A stretch of DNA of 64,000 nucleotides from Planctomycetota bacterium. Lineage in GTDB: Bacteria > Planctomycetota > UBA1135 > GCA-002686595. Positions 16,010 to 25,700 of this stretch are shown here, piece by piece (the first letter of the stretch is position 1; each line of letters begins with the position of its first letter). Below the pieces are notes generated by a model. It had not been told where the DNA came from and searched no databases. It was given only the letters and a program-made list of their open reading frames with translations. The translations under genes were made by a program, and so were the position numbers. The stretch is from contig JAJDEU010000051.1 of NCBI GenBank assembly GCA_029259635.1, positions 124,001-188,000 of the forward strand. Reading direction: 5' to 3'.

Positions 16010-18777
16010 AGCTTTGCGAGAGCGGCCTGGGCAGCGGCTAGGCGTGCGATCGGGACGCGGAAGGGAGAGCAGGAGACGTACTCGAGACCGAGTTGGTGGC
16101 AGAACTCGATCGAGGAGGGCTCGCCGCCGTGCTCGCCGCAAATGCCGAGCTTGATTCCCGGACGGGACTCGCGGCCTTCTCTACAGGCGACCTTCATGAG
16201 GCGGCCGACACCTTCGCGGTCGAGGCGGGCGAACGGGTCGGCGGAGAAGACCTCTTCGTCGATGTAGATCGGAATGAAGCGGCCCGCGTCGTCCCGGCTG
16301 ATGCCGTAGGTCGTCTGGGTGAGGTCGTTGGTTCCAAAGGAGAAGAACTCGGCGTGTTTCGCAATCTCGCTGGCGGTGAGAGCTGCCCGCGGGAGCTCGA
16401 TCATCGTTCCGAGCAGGTAGGGGATGCGGAGCTTCTTCTTCTCAAACACCTCTTCCGCGACGGCTCGAATAATGCGCTCTTGAAGTTCGAGCTCGCGAGA
16501 GGTGCCGACGAGCGGAATCATGATCTCGGGACGCGGCTTCTTGCCCGTGCGCTTGGCCACATTGCAGGCGGCTTCGAAGATCGCGCGCGCCTGCATCTTG
16601 GTGATCTCGGGATAGCTGATGCCCAAGCGGCACCCGCGGTTTCCGAGCATCGGGTTCAGCTCGTGGAGCGATTCGATCTTGAGCTTGAGCTTTGCGACTG
16701 AGATTCCGAGGTCGGCGGCCAGGATGCGAATGGCCCGCGGCTCGGTCGGCAAGAACTCGTGCAGAGGCGGGTCGAGCGTTCGAATCGTGACCGGTCGCGT
16801 ACCCATCGACTTGAAGATGCCTTCGAAGTCTTTGCGCTGCAGCGGCGCCAGCTCGGCCAGCGCCGCCTCGCGATCTTCCGGCGTCTCCGCCACGATCATC
16901 TTGCGCATCGACTCGATCTTCGACTCTTCGAAGAACATGTGCTCGGTGCGACACAGTCCGATGCCTTCCGCGCCGAACGCGATCGCGGTGTCACACTGAT
17001 CGGGTTGGTCGGCATTCGTACGCACTTTCATCGTGCGAAATTCATCCGACCACTTCATGACCTGCTGGTAGGCGTGGAAGACGCTGCCTTTCACGGGCTT
17101 CTTCTTCCGCTTGCCGAACAGGTTGGCCAAGACCTCCGAAGACCTCGTCTTGAGTTGACCCTCGTAGAGCTCACCGGTCGTCCCGTCGAGACTGATCCAG
17201 TCGCCTTCCTTGAGCTTCGTTTCGCCCACAGTCATTCGTTTGGCGCGGTAGTCGATGTCGAGCTCGCCCGCTCCAGCGACGCAGACCTTGCCCATCTGTC
17301 TGGCGACGAGCGCCGCGTGGCTCGTCATTCCGCCGCGCGCCGTAAGAATGCCCACCGCTGCTTGCATGCCGCGGATGTCTTCCGGTGAAGTCTCCACGCG
17401 CACGAGAATGACCGGACCTTTGCCCTGTTTAACTTGCTGCTCGGCACGCCCGGCGTCGAACACGATGCGCCCCGTGGCGGCACCCGGGCCCGCGTTCAAA
17501 CCCTTGGTGAGCACCAGCCCTTCACGCCGCGCTCGCTTCTGCTCGTCCGGATCGAAGATCGGAGCCAGCAGCTGATCGAGCGCCTCGGGATCGATGCGTC
17601 GGATCGCATCCTCTTTCGTGATCAAGCGCTCGCTGACCATGTCCACGGCAATGCGCACGGCCGCGAAGCCGGTCCGCTTTCCGATGCGACACTGCAACAT
17701 GAATAGTCGACCGTTCTCGATGGTGAACTCGAGATCCTGCATGTCGGCGTAGTGCTTCTCGAGCTTCTTCTGAAGCTTGAACAGTTGGGCGTAGGCCTTC
17801 GGCGACGACTTCGCCAGGGACTCGATCGAGAGCGGAGTTCGAATGCCAGCGACGACATCTTCGCCCTGCGCGTTCATCAGGTACTCGCCGTAAAAGCGCT
17901 TCTCGCCGCTCGCGGGATCGCGCGTAAAGGCCACCCCGGTTCCCGAGTCTTCGCCCATGTTTCCGAACACCATCGCCATCACCGTGACGGCGGTTCCCCA
18001 GTTCGAGGGAATGTGGTGCATTGTTCGGTAGGCGACGGCCCGTTCGTTCTCCCACGAGAGGAAGACCGCGTTCACGGCTCCCCAGAGTTGCTTCATGGGA
18101 TCGACGGGGAACTCGCGGCCGGTGCGCTCGCGCACGATCTTCTTGTACTTCTTGACGAGCCCTTTCAGGTCGTCCGCCGAGAGTTCGGTGTCGAGCTCTA
18201 CATTCCGCCGCTTCTTCAGAGACTCGAGAGCAATCGTAAAGGGATCGAAGTGCTCGCCGGCTTTGGCTTTGACCTCCATCACCACGTCGCCATACATCTG
18301 GATGAAGCGCCGGTAGGCATCCCAGGCAAAGCGCTCGTTGCCCGAGCGCTCGGCCAGTGCCGTCACCGTCTCGTCGTTGAGCCCGAGGTTGAGCACCGTG
18401 TCCATCATCCCCGGCATGGAGACGCGCGCTCCCGATCGTACCGAGAGCAGGAGCGGGTTCTTCGTATCCCCAAACCCCTTGCCGAGGGACTTTTCGAGCC
18501 GCTTGAGCGAGGCCTCGATTTCCTCTTGAAGACCTTTTGGATATCTGCGGTTGTTCTCGTTGTACTCGGTGCAGACGTCGGTCGAGATCGTAAAGCCGGG
18601 GGGGACGGGGACGCCGAGATTGCACATCTCGGCGAGGTTGGCGCCCTTGCCGCCGAGCAAGTTCTTCATCCCGCGGTCGCCGTCGGCGGTGCCGTCACCG
18701 AACCAATACACGTAGCGTTGCCGGATGCGCTTGGATCGGGTGGACTTCTTTTTGGTCGAGGGGGAACGGTTGGCCAT
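15994..18777 (-). CDS. ppdK: Pyruvate, phosphate dikinase
   Basis: 927 aa from ATG 18777; the longer in-frame extension would run into the neighbouring gene and is Arg-rich. The order of domains is complete. The ATP-grasp nucleotide-binding part begins [29 protein letters not shown]. The swivelling phosphohistidine domain has [21 protein letters not shown]. The TIM-barrel PEP/pyruvate domain has [31 protein letters not shown] and the CGEHGGEP cysteine loop. The enzyme interconverts pyruvate, ATP and phosphate with PEP, AMP and pyrophosphate. A basic N-terminal stretch of about 20 residues precedes the domain. The length is normal for bacterial PPDK. Confidence 0.97.
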   Translation of the reverse strand: MANRSPSTKKKSTRSKRIRQRYVYWFGDGTADGDRGMKNLLGGKGANLAEMCNLGVPVPPGFTISTDVCTEYNENNRRYPKGLQEEIEASLKRLEKSLGKGFGDTKNPLLLSVRSGARVSMPGMMDTVLNLGLNDETVTALAERSGNERFAWDAYRRFIQMYGDVVMEVKAKAGEHFDPFTIALESLKKRRNVELDTELSADDLKGLVKKYKKIVRERTGREFPVDPMKQLWGAVNAVFLSWENERAVAYRTMHHIPSNWGTAVTVMAMVFGNMGEDSGTGVAFTRDPASGEKRFYGEYLMNAQGEDVVAGIRTPLSIESLAKSSPKAYAQLFKLQKKLEKHYADMQDLEFTIENGRLFMLQCRIGKRTGFAAVRIAVDMVSERLITKEDAIRRIDPEALDQLLAPIFDPDEQKRARREGLVLTKGLNAGPGAATGRIVFDAGRAEQQVKQGKGPVILVRVETSPEDIRGMQAAVGILTARGGMTSHAALVARQMGKVCVAGAGELDIDYRAKRMTVGETKLKEGDWISLDGTTGELYEGQLKTRSSEVLANLFGKRKKKPVKGSVFHAYQQVMKWSDEFRTMKVRTNADQPDQCDTAIAFGAEGIGLCRTEHMFFEESKIESMRKMIVAETPEDREAALAELAPLQRKDFEGIFKSMGTRPVTIRTLDPPLHEFLPTEPRAIRILAADLGISVAKLKLKIESLHELNPMLGNRGCRLGISYPEITKMQARAIFEAACNVAKRTGKKPRPEIMIPLVGTSRELELQERIIRAVAEEVFEKKKLRIPYLLGTMIELPRAALTASEIAKHAEFFSFGTNDLTQTTYGISRDDAGRFIPIYIDEEVFSADPFARLDREGVGRLMKVACREGRESRPGIKLGICGEHGGEPSSIEFCHQLGLEYVSCSPFRVPIARLAAAQAALAKLPRVE

Positions 18778-18830
18778 GGGACGGGCGACGAGTGAGAGGG
18801 CGGAGGAGAGAGTGAGAGGGGGAAAGCGCG

Positions 18831-19532
18831 CTAGAGTGTCTTCGTCGAATCGGCGTCGATCAGCTCGAGGGAGTCGACTTTCCATTCGCGGCCGATACGT
18901 ACTTCCGTGATTTGATCGGGGGAGGTTCCGGTCGGGAGAGGGACCCACGCGGCCAGCCCGGTTCTTCCATTCTGGGAGTCCGCCGGGCGCGTGACCCGGT
19001 CGAAGGGCTGCAGGTCGCCACCGATGAGTTCGGCGCCTCGATACAAGTCATAAAAGTCTTCGCGGATGAAACCGATTCGGATTCGGGTCGTCTTGAACAG
19101 TACCTCGATATGACAGAGGAACTCGATCCGGTTTGGATCGATCTCGGTTTGCTCCACGACTTCGGCTTTGGAGAGGTAGCGCAGCCAGGGGTACCGATCT
19201 GAAAGCTCTCGAAAGGCCAACTGTCCCATGCGATTCCGCTCCCGAAACCCACTCGAAAGACAGCGATATCCAAGATCGGCGGCGTCGCCAGCCGTGGCCG
19301 TTTTTAGTGCCCGAAAGGTTCCTTCAGGGCTGCGGAAGGGGGCGTTGCCGGCGGCGAGCCAATCCGACTCGCTGGGGGCGGAGACGCAGCTTGCCATGAG
19401 CAGGAGGATCGTCAGCTTGCCCGCGAGCTTCGCCTTCCAGGTGCCCGATGAAGATCTTCGAGTTCGATCCCAGTTGGCGGAGGGCAGACGGCGAAAGAGG
19501 ACACGGGAAAAAGCTTGGACTCGTTGTGCCAT
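18831..19532 (-). CDS. Putative lipoprotein of unknown function
   Basis: 233 aa if the ATG at 19532 is used. A Lys/Arg-rich N-terminus leads to a hydrophobic segment ending in LLLMASC, a plausible lipobox with Cys at about residue 51. The unusually long pre-lipobox leader suggests a start further in, but I see no better ATG. The mature part has '[17 protein letters not shown]', '[21 protein letters not shown]' and a C-terminal beta-rich section. It lies 53 bases upstream of ppdK on the same strand and may share its transcript. The family is not recognised. Confidence 0.65.
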   Translation of the reverse strand: MAQRVQAFSRVLFRRLPSANWDRTRRSSSGTWKAKLAGKLTILLLMASCVSAPSESDWLAAGNAPFRSPEGTFRALKTATAGDAADLGYRCLSSGFRERNRMGQLAFRELSDRYPWLRYLSKAEVVEQTEIDPNRIEFLCHIEVLFKTTRIRIGFIREDFYDLYRGAELIGGDLQPFDRVTRPADSQNGRTGLAAWVPLPTGTSPDQITEVRIGREWKVDSLELIDADSTKTL

Positions 19533-19595
19533 GGCGGGCAGTGAGGATAGAAAACCTCCGTCCAGTTGGGGGGATGTACTAGGGGGAACTCGCTC

Positions 19596-19616
19596 ACGCT
19601 GGCCGGTCGCCAGCGT
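19596..19616. repeat. 8-bp stem hairpin in the 19533-19739 spacer
   Basis: ACGCTGGC (19596-19603) and GCCAGCGT (19609-19616) enclose CGGTC. It lies in the divergent spacer upstream of the first DUF1573 gene, close to the dispersed 19-bp repeat. Confidence 0.5.
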
Positions 19617-19659
19617 AAGCCTGGCGACGGGTCGAGGCCTTTTCTGCCGGGCTGATCGT

Positions 19660-19678
19660 CTAGCAGCCCGTGGCAAAA
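19660..19678 (+). repeat. 19-bp dispersed repeat, copy 2
   Basis: Identical to 7397-7415. Here CAGCCCG inside the repeat (19664-19670) can also pair with CGGGCTG at 19648-19654, giving a 7-bp stem. The flanking sequences of the two copies otherwise differ. Confidence 0.6.
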
Positions 19679-19739
19679 GGGCTTTCTCGCTCGGCCTCCC
19701 CGGTTGGGCGCGTAGGCACCCCCCTGTTCCACCGCTAGA

Positions 19740-21023
19740 ATGAACCGTTCGACGACCGTGACCATGAACTCGATCTCCCACCCCATGACGCGCAATCTCG
19801 GCTGGCCGCTCCTCGGACTGGTCCTGTGCAGTAGCCCCATCGGGCTCTCCTCCTGCGGCGATACTTCGGGATCCTCTTACGCGAGCGCTCCTGAGGTTCT
19901 CGAGCTCACCGCGTCCTCCGGGGCGGCGGAGGGGGGAGAGAGTGTGGCCGAACTTCAATCGCCGCTGTTCGCCTCCGACCTCGTCGGTCCGGGAGTTCAG
20001 GCGCGCGAGGCGATCATCGATTTCGGATCCGTCTACTCCGGGGAGATTTTAGAGCACACCTTCTTGCTGAGCGCGGTCGGTACGGAGGACTTGGTCATTC
20101 AAAAGATCAAGCCAAGCTGTGGTTGCACGGTGGCGGAGTCGGTCGTCCTCGAGCCGGACGGAACTCGTCGGCCCTACGTCCTCGAAGAACCCCTTTCCCC
20201 CGGGACGCAGCTCGAAGTGATGTGTCGCTTCGATACCGCGGGTAAGCGCGGACCCCAGGTCAAGCCGATCAATATCTACTGCAATATTGAGGCAGGCGTG
20301 CAGCGCTTGAACCTCAAGGCCGACCTCAAAGAGTTTTTTGAGGTCACGCCCGCGGCGCTTCGACTCGGGCGATTCTCGATCATTCAGTCGCGATCGGCGA
20401 AGTTGGTGATGAGGACCGTGAGCGGAGAGGCCGTCAAGCTGAGTGTGGACCCGCTGAGAATTCCGGCGGAGCTCGCGGTGGTCTTCGAGGCCAGCGAGCC
20501 GGATGAGGCGGGCCGCTCCAACACTTGGACGGTTGAGGTCACGCTGGGAGGGCCGACCCTGTTGGATGGTCCCTATCAGTTCTCGATCCCGATCGATTCG
20601 GACGTCCCCAACCCGAATGCACCACCGGACGCGCTTCCCAATCAGCGTTGGCTGGGCGGAACCGTGCTCGTGATGGCCGATGTGCTCGACGTCTACAACT
20701 ACTCACCAAAGCAGCTCGTCTTTGGAGCGATCCGTCCTGACACGGCGGTCTCGCGCGGCTTCGCTTTCCATTCCTTCGACGAGGAATATCCGCTGGAGGA
20801 GTTGGTCGTTGAGGTCATTCCTAAGGAAGGGAAGACCCTCCAGAATCGAGAGCTCTACCACACGCGCGTCGAACCGGGAAATGCGCCGGGAACCTGGCGG
20901 GTGGAGGTCTTGATCGACGGGCTTCCCAGCGACGCGGGCATGTTCGAGGGCTTGGTTCGCGTCCACACGAACAACCCGGACCGCGCCCAGATCGAGATAC
21001 CATTTGCGGGCATCGTCCGATGA
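19740..21023 (+). CDS. DUF1573-domain lipoprotein (paralogue 1)
   Basis: 427 aa. The N-terminal hydrophobic segment ends in IGLSSC (lipobox, Cys at about residue 39), so it is probably a lipoprotein. The DUF1573 core is clear: 'DFGSVYSGEILEHTFLL', 'IKPSCGCTVAE' and 'GTQLEVMCRFDTAGKRG'. Two more Ig-like repeats follow (about 200-300 and 320-427), the last with 'VFGAIRPDTAVSRGF' and 'HTNNPDRAQIEIPFAGIV'. DUF1573 domains belong to the ASH/HYDIN-like beta-sandwich group and are common in Planctomycetes and Bacteroidetes; no biochemical function is established to my knowledge. A paralogue lies downstream. Confidence 0.88.
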   Translation: MNRSTTVTMNSISHPMTRNLGWPLLGLVLCSSPIGLSSCGDTSGSSYASAPEVLELTASSGAAEGGESVAELQSPLFASDLVGPGVQAREAIIDFGSVYSGEILEHTFLLSAVGTEDLVIQKIKPSCGCTVAESVVLEPDGTRRPYVLEEPLSPGTQLEVMCRFDTAGKRGPQVKPINIYCNIEAGVQRLNLKADLKEFFEVTPAALRLGRFSIIQSRSAKLVMRTVSGEAVKLSVDPLRIPAELAVVFEASEPDEAGRSNTWTVEVTLGGPTLLDGPYQFSIPIDSDVPNPNAPPDALPNQRWLGGTVLVMADVLDVYNYSPKQLVFGAIRPDTAVSRGFAFHSFDEEYPLEELVVEVIPKEGKTLQNRELYHTRVEPGNAPGTWRVEVLIDGLPSDAGMFEGLVRVHTNNPDRAQIEIPFAGIVR

Positions 21024-21191
21024 CGCTCGCCACCCATTTCAGCGATCGCCTCGGGCCGGACCTCTTCGGATCGAGCGGAACTCAACCCTTCACGAACGGG
21101 TGCTGTGGTTCCTCTTCGGCGCTCGCGTTACACTTCGCCCGTCGCGCTCGCGCGCGATTCGACTCTTCGAAAGAGAGCCCGGGAGGCCTCT

Positions 21192-22820
21192 ATGAACGCT
21201 CAGGACAACAACGTGCAAGAATTTAATTACTCCTCGGTCGACGCCTCTAGAACTGTGGAGCGAAGCAACGTCTTTCGCTCCTACCGCTTGGGATGGGGCG
21301 CTCTCTCGCTCCTGCTGTTCGCGGGGACGAGCTTCGCGATGACCTCCGCGTGCGACGAGGCCGTCGTCTCGGCGAGTACGGGAGGAGAATCGGCTTCGAT
21401 GGTGAGCCAAGAGACCGAGCAGGTTGTGGCTGATCAGGATGAGTCCGAGGAGGTGCCGAGTCCGTGGACGCCGGAGGTCTTGGATACAGGCGTTGACCTT
21501 TCGGAGGTTGAGACGGACTCAGGAGATGCGGTCGCGGCGACGGATCAGGACCCTCCTGCGCCGGCTCCCGTTGTCGTTACGGAAGGCTCCACCGTTAAGC
21601 CTGGAGACGTAAAGGTCTCCGATGAGGCGGTACGAAAGCGGGTCGCCGATGCTGTGCGAGCCCACGACGAAGAGGCCTCAAAGCGGCGTGCCCCCGGCGT
21701 GTTCGCTGGCGGAGCTCCGGATGAACAGACCCTCGCGAAGAATCCCGAGAGCGGCTACATCCACATCGAAGAGAAGGACGCCATTCGCGACTTTGGAAAC
21801 CTGCGCCAGGGGGACAAGGTCGACCACGTCTTTGAGCTTTCGATTACCGGCGAGAACGACGTCGTCGTGGATCGAATCCAGCCGAGTTGTGGCTGCACGG
21901 TCTCGTCGAGTGACGTTGTGGCGCCCGACGGATCGACGATGCCTTATGACTTTGGCGCGCCGCTGAAGCCGGGCTCCAAGCTTCACGTGAAGACCAAGCT
22001 GGATACGAAGAAGAAGCGCGATCGCATGGTCAGCGTCTTAACCGTCCTCGGCAATGATCCTCGCGGCAGTCTCCAGTTGCGCTTGATGGCCAATGTGGTG
22101 CCGTTCTTTGAGGTCAGCCCGAGTAGCTTGAACTTCGGGCAGCTGCGGCCGAGTCAGGTCGTGACGCAGTCGATGACGATCTCCAGTGCGGGGGGGGATG
22201 TGTTTGCTCTGTCGGTGAGTGAGGAGCTCATTCCCGCTGAACTGAGTGTCAAGCTGGAGCCGATTGAGCCCGGCGAGGATGGTCGGGCTTCCACATGGAA
22301 AGCGGAAGTGACACTCGGTCCGAAGATTCCCGAGGGCGCCCGGCGAACCTATACCATTCAGTTCAACAGCGACCAGGCGGTCGAAGGTGGAGCGGTAGGG
22401 GAAGACCAGCATCCGACCTATCACACCACGGTGGCCTATGCGGTGGCCTCTGTGACCGGGCAGGTTTCTGCGATTCCGACCTACATGTCCTTCGGTCTGA
22501 TGAAAGAAGGGCAGTCGATCTCGCGAATCGTCCGTATCGAGAACCACGATGAGGGCTTCGAGCTGACGGCGCCGAAGGTCTCACTGGTTGGGTACAACGG
22601 AGACTTCGAGCACAAGACGGCCGCGACGATCGAGGTTACCGAAGTCAATGAGGGACGCTCCTATGACGTCAAGCTGACGATGGTCGGCCCGAAGGGATTG
22701 ACCGGCACTTTCCGCGGTAAGCTCTCGATCGCCGTCGGTCATCCGGACAAGGAGTTCTTGGTACTGCCCTTTACGGGAGTGGTGCGGTCCAACACGCCGT
22801 CTCCCCGGGGCGCCAAGTAG
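21192..22820 (+). CDS. DUF1573-domain membrane-anchored protein (paralogue 2)
   Basis: 542 aa from ATG 21192, chosen because the upstream extension is basic and non-coding in character. A hydrophobic segment at about 38-52 (LGWGALSLLLFAGTSFAM) is followed by TSAC and an acidic, Pro-rich linker (about 60-190). The DUF1573 repeats start at about 195: 'DFGNLRQGDKVDHVFEL', 'IQPSCGCTVSS', 'FGQLRPSQVVTQSM', 'FGLMKEGQSISRIV'. The same three-repeat plan as paralogue 1 indicates tandem duplication with a longer linker here. The role is unknown, perhaps a cell-envelope scaffold. Confidence 0.87.
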   Translation: MNAQDNNVQEFNYSSVDASRTVERSNVFRSYRLGWGALSLLLFAGTSFAMTSACDEAVVSASTGGESASMVSQETEQVVADQDESEEVPSPWTPEVLDTGVDLSEVETDSGDAVAATDQDPPAPAPVVVTEGSTVKPGDVKVSDEAVRKRVADAVRAHDEEASKRRAPGVFAGGAPDEQTLAKNPESGYIHIEEKDAIRDFGNLRQGDKVDHVFELSITGENDVVVDRIQPSCGCTVSSSDVVAPDGSTMPYDFGAPLKPGSKLHVKTKLDTKKKRDRMVSVLTVLGNDPRGSLQLRLMANVVPFFEVSPSSLNFGQLRPSQVVTQSMTISSAGGDVFALSVSEELIPAELSVKLEPIEPGEDGRASTWKAEVTLGPKIPEGARRTYTIQFNSDQAVEGGAVGEDQHPTYHTTVAYAVASVTGQVSAIPTYMSFGLMKEGQSISRIVRIENHDEGFELTAPKVSLVGYNGDFEHKTAATIEVTEVNEGRSYDVKLTMVGPKGLTGTFRGKLSIAVGHPDKEFLVLPFTGVVRSNTPSPRGAK

Positions 22821-22836
22821 CTCTTGAGCGCACTTG

Positions 22837-22863
22837 GAGCGCGGGTTCGTGAAACTCGCGCTC
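22837..22863 (+). terminator. Hairpin after the DUF1573 pair
   Basis: GAGCGCG (22837-22843) pairs with CGCGCTC (22857-22863), with four further inner pairs including one G-T. No T-run follows, so termination may need Rho. It lies 17 bases after the stop. Confidence 0.4.
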
Positions 22864-22973
22864 ACAGGAGTGCTAGCTAGACCCAACTCCCGCGCCGATC
22901 TTGAGTCCTCATCCATCTAGCTCGAAAGTGTCCGCTTGAAAGGGCCTCGTCGAACGTCGCTTTCCGGTGACCG

Positions 22974-24647
22974 GTGAAGAAGACTCTCGGTGAACTTCTA
23001 ATCGAGGCGGGAGTCATCGATGACGATGGCCTGCGGGAAGGGCTAGCCCACCAACGCAATCGAGGTGTTCGGCTTGAGGAGGCGCTGCTCTCCCTCGGTC
23101 TCCTCGATGAGGTTGCCCTGACTCGAGTCCTCGCTCGTCAGCAGGGCATGCCCTTTGTCGATCTGGAGAAAGGCTCAATCTCCCCGGGGATCTTGGCCCG
23201 CATTCCGGACGAAATCGCACGTGAGCAGAAGGTCTTGCCTCTTCTCGAGCGCGATGGAGCTCTGATCGTGGCGATCGATGATCCGCTCAAGCGGATTGTG
23301 GCGGAGGAGCTCGAGTTCCTGCTCGGCGAGAAGGTCTCTTGCGCGCTCGCGGCACCCGGAGCCCTGAGCCAGGCTATCGCTCGGGAGTACGGGGGAGGCG
23401 AGGCTTCCTCCGCGCCGGTATCGCAGGCCGTTGGTTTGTCGAGTACGGATGACGAGTCGGATGACGCTCCGGTCGTGCGGTTGGTCGGGCGAATGATTCG
23501 AGAGGCGCTCGAGGCGCGGGCCTCCGACGTTCACGTAGAGTGTCACGCAAGTCGCGTGGTGATTCGGTTTCGCGTCGACGGACTCTTACGCGAAGTGGCC
23601 GAGCACCCCGCCCATCTCGCGGCGCCCTTGATCAGTCGCTTGAAGATCATGGCGAACCTCGACATCGCCGAGAAGCGCAAACCCCAAGACGGTCGCATCG
23701 AGCTCGAGGTGGAAGCCCGGCCAATCGATATCCGAGTCTCGGTGCTTCCGGGAAGCCACGGCGAGTCGGTTGTTCTGCGCTTGCTCGATCGAACGGGCGC
23801 GGTTCTCGATCTGGCTCAACTCGGATTTAGCGAAGACGATCGCGCGTGGTTCGACAAAATCATTCGCAGGCCGAACGGGATCGTGCTCGTTACGGGACCC
23901 ACGGGCTCGGGCAAGACCACCACACTCTACTCAGCGCTCTCGGAACTGAATCGACCGGACGTGAAGATCATCACGGCCGAGGACCCGGTCGAGTATCACA
24001 TTCCGGGGATCAATCAGGTGCAGGTGAATAAGCGCTTTGACCTGACCTTCGCGCGCATTCTGCGTTCCATGTTGCGCTGCGCGCCGAACATGATCCTCGT
24101 GGGCGAGATTCGAGACTTGGAGACCGCGAACGTGGCGATTCAAGCCTCGCTGACCGGGCACTTGGTCTTCTCGACTCTCCATACCAACGACGCGACCAGC
24201 GCGCTCACCCGCCTGGCGGATATCGGGGTGAAGCCGTTTTTGGTTTCGAGTGCTGTGCAAGCGGTTATCGCTCAGAGGTTGTCGCGTCGGTTGTGCCCGA
24301 GTTGTCGCGAAGCGTATGCGCCCACGGGCGAAGAGCGCGACTTGCTGGGCTTGCCACCGGGGAGCGGAGACGAGCCTTTCTATCGCCCGAAGGGCTGCGC
24401 GGCCTGCGAAGGCACCGGTTACTTCGGACGAGTCGGCTTGTTCGAATTGTTTGAACTCGACGCGGACCTGCGCGAGCGGGTCTATCGCGGCGGACGGCTC
24501 TCCGAGATCCGGCGGGAAGCGATCGAATCGGGATGCCTGCGCTCGCTGCTCGCGGATGGGGCTCGAAAAGTTCAGGCTGGGGTTACCAGCGCGGCAGAGG
24601 TTCTGCGGATCGCTCGCACCGAACCGGAAATTGGAGGCAGCTCATGA
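22974..24647 (+). CDS. PilB/GspE-type assembly ATPase (first copy)
   Basis: 557 aa from a GTG. The N-terminal MshEN-like domain (about 1-140) starts TLGELLIEAGVIDDDGLREG. The ATPase domain has Walker A GPTGSGKTTT, the Asp box ITAEDPVEY, Walker B NMILVGEIRDLET and the His box STLHTNDATSALTR. The zinc-binding CPSC...CAAC quartet is typical of PilB/GspE. These ATPases drive pilin or pseudopilin assembly at the inner membrane. The next gene, pilT, begins in a 4-base ATGA overlap. A second PilB/GspE-type gene follows pilT, so this locus has two assembly ATPases around one retraction ATPase. Confidence 0.94.
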   Translation: MKKTLGELLIEAGVIDDDGLREGLAHQRNRGVRLEEALLSLGLLDEVALTRVLARQQGMPFVDLEKGSISPGILARIPDEIAREQKVLPLLERDGALIVAIDDPLKRIVAEELEFLLGEKVSCALAAPGALSQAIAREYGGGEASSAPVSQAVGLSSTDDESDDAPVVRLVGRMIREALEARASDVHVECHASRVVIRFRVDGLLREVAEHPAHLAAPLISRLKIMANLDIAEKRKPQDGRIELEVEARPIDIRVSVLPGSHGESVVLRLLDRTGAVLDLAQLGFSEDDRAWFDKIIRRPNGIVLVTGPTGSGKTTTLYSALSELNRPDVKIITAEDPVEYHIPGINQVQVNKRFDLTFARILRSMLRCAPNMILVGEIRDLETANVAIQASLTGHLVFSTLHTNDATSALTRLADIGVKPFLVSSAVQAVIAQRLSRRLCPSCREAYAPTGEERDLLGLPPGSGDEPFYRPKGCAACEGTGYFGRVGLFELFELDADLRERVYRGGRLSEIRREAIESGCLRSLLADGARKVQAGVTSAAEVLRIARTEPEIGGSS

Positions 24648-25693
24648 AGCTCGATGATCTACTCAGTCTCGCCATCGAGGGCGGGGCTAGCGACCTGCAT
24701 CTCAATCCCGGCCGCCCGCCGATCCTGCGGGTGAGCGGCGAGCTGCATGAAATCGATGCGCCGATTCTCGACGATCAGAGTACGGGCGCTTACGCCAAAG
24801 AGCTCTGCGACGAGGCGCAGTGGGCGGAGGTCGAGAAGGGCGGGACCAGTGACTTTGGAATCGCACACGGCAACGGGAATCGCTTTCGAGTCAGTGTCTT
24901 GCGCCAGCGCGGAAGAATCTCTGCCGTGCTCCGGCTGATTCCGAGTGAGCTGCTCTCCCTGGATGAGATCGGGTTGCCGACAGCGGTCCGCGAGCTGCTG
25001 ACGCGTCCGCGGGGATTGATTCTCGTCACAGGGCCGACCGGGTCGGGAAAGACGACGACCCTGGCGTCGATGGTGAACTGGATCAATACCGAGCTCGATC
25101 GACACATCGTGACGATCGAGGACCCCATCGAGTACTACCACGAGCACAAGCGCGGCGTCGTGACACAACGCGAGATCGGTACGGACGTGCCGAACTTCCC
25201 CGAGGCGATTCGGCGCGCGTTGCGCCAGGATCCGGACGTGATCTTGGTTGGGGAGATGCGCGACCTCGAGACGATCTCGGCGGCGATTACCGCGGCCGAG
25301 ACCGGACACCTGGTATTCGGCACTCTTCACACGACGGGGAGTGCAACCACGGTCAACCGGATCATCGATGCCTTTCCAGCGAACCAGCAGGAGCAGATTC
25401 GCTCCCAGCTCTCGGTCTCGATTCTGAGCGTCGTCTCTCAAGTCTTACTTCCGCGGGCTTCGAGTGCCGGGCGAAAGGCCGCGTTCGAGGTGATGTTGAT
25501 GACTCCGGCTGTCGCCAACCTGATCCGCAAGAAGGAGACCAACAAGATTCCGTCCACGATCCAGACCTCCCGACGAATCGGAATGATGGCGCTCGACGAT
25601 CACTTGATGGAGTTGGTCAAGAGCGGAGAGATCACTCGCGAGGCTGCGCTCAGCGCTGCACAGAACCCCGGGGAACTCGCGGACCGCATCTAA
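24644..25693 (+). CDS. pilT: PilT-type twitching/retraction ATPase
   Basis: 349 aa from ATG 24644, overlapping the previous stop by four bases. It is shorter than the PilB types and lacks the N-terminal MshEN domain and the zinc motif, as expected for PilT. The motifs are GPTGSGKTTTLASM (Walker A), VTIEDPIEYYHEHKRGVVTQREIG, PDVILVGEMRDLETISAAI and GTLHTTGSATTVNRIIDAFP, followed by the family C-terminus with AFEVMLMTPAVANLIRKKE and the AIRR-L pattern. PilT powers pilus retraction. Its place between two assembly ATPases argues for a dynamic type IV pilus rather than pure secretion. Confidence 0.93.
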   Translation: MKLDDLLSLAIEGGASDLHLNPGRPPILRVSGELHEIDAPILDDQSTGAYAKELCDEAQWAEVEKGGTSDFGIAHGNGNRFRVSVLRQRGRISAVLRLIPSELLSLDEIGLPTAVRELLTRPRGLILVTGPTGSGKTTTLASMVNWINTELDRHIVTIEDPIEYYHEHKRGVVTQREIGTDVPNFPEAIRRALRQDPDVILVGEMRDLETISAAITAAETGHLVFGTLHTTGSATTVNRIIDAFPANQQEQIRSQLSVSILSVVSQVLLPRASSAGRKAAFEVMLMTPAVANLIRKKETNKIPSTIQTSRRIGMMALDDHLMELVKSGEITREAALSAAQNPGELADRI

Positions 25694-25700
25694 GCTCTCC

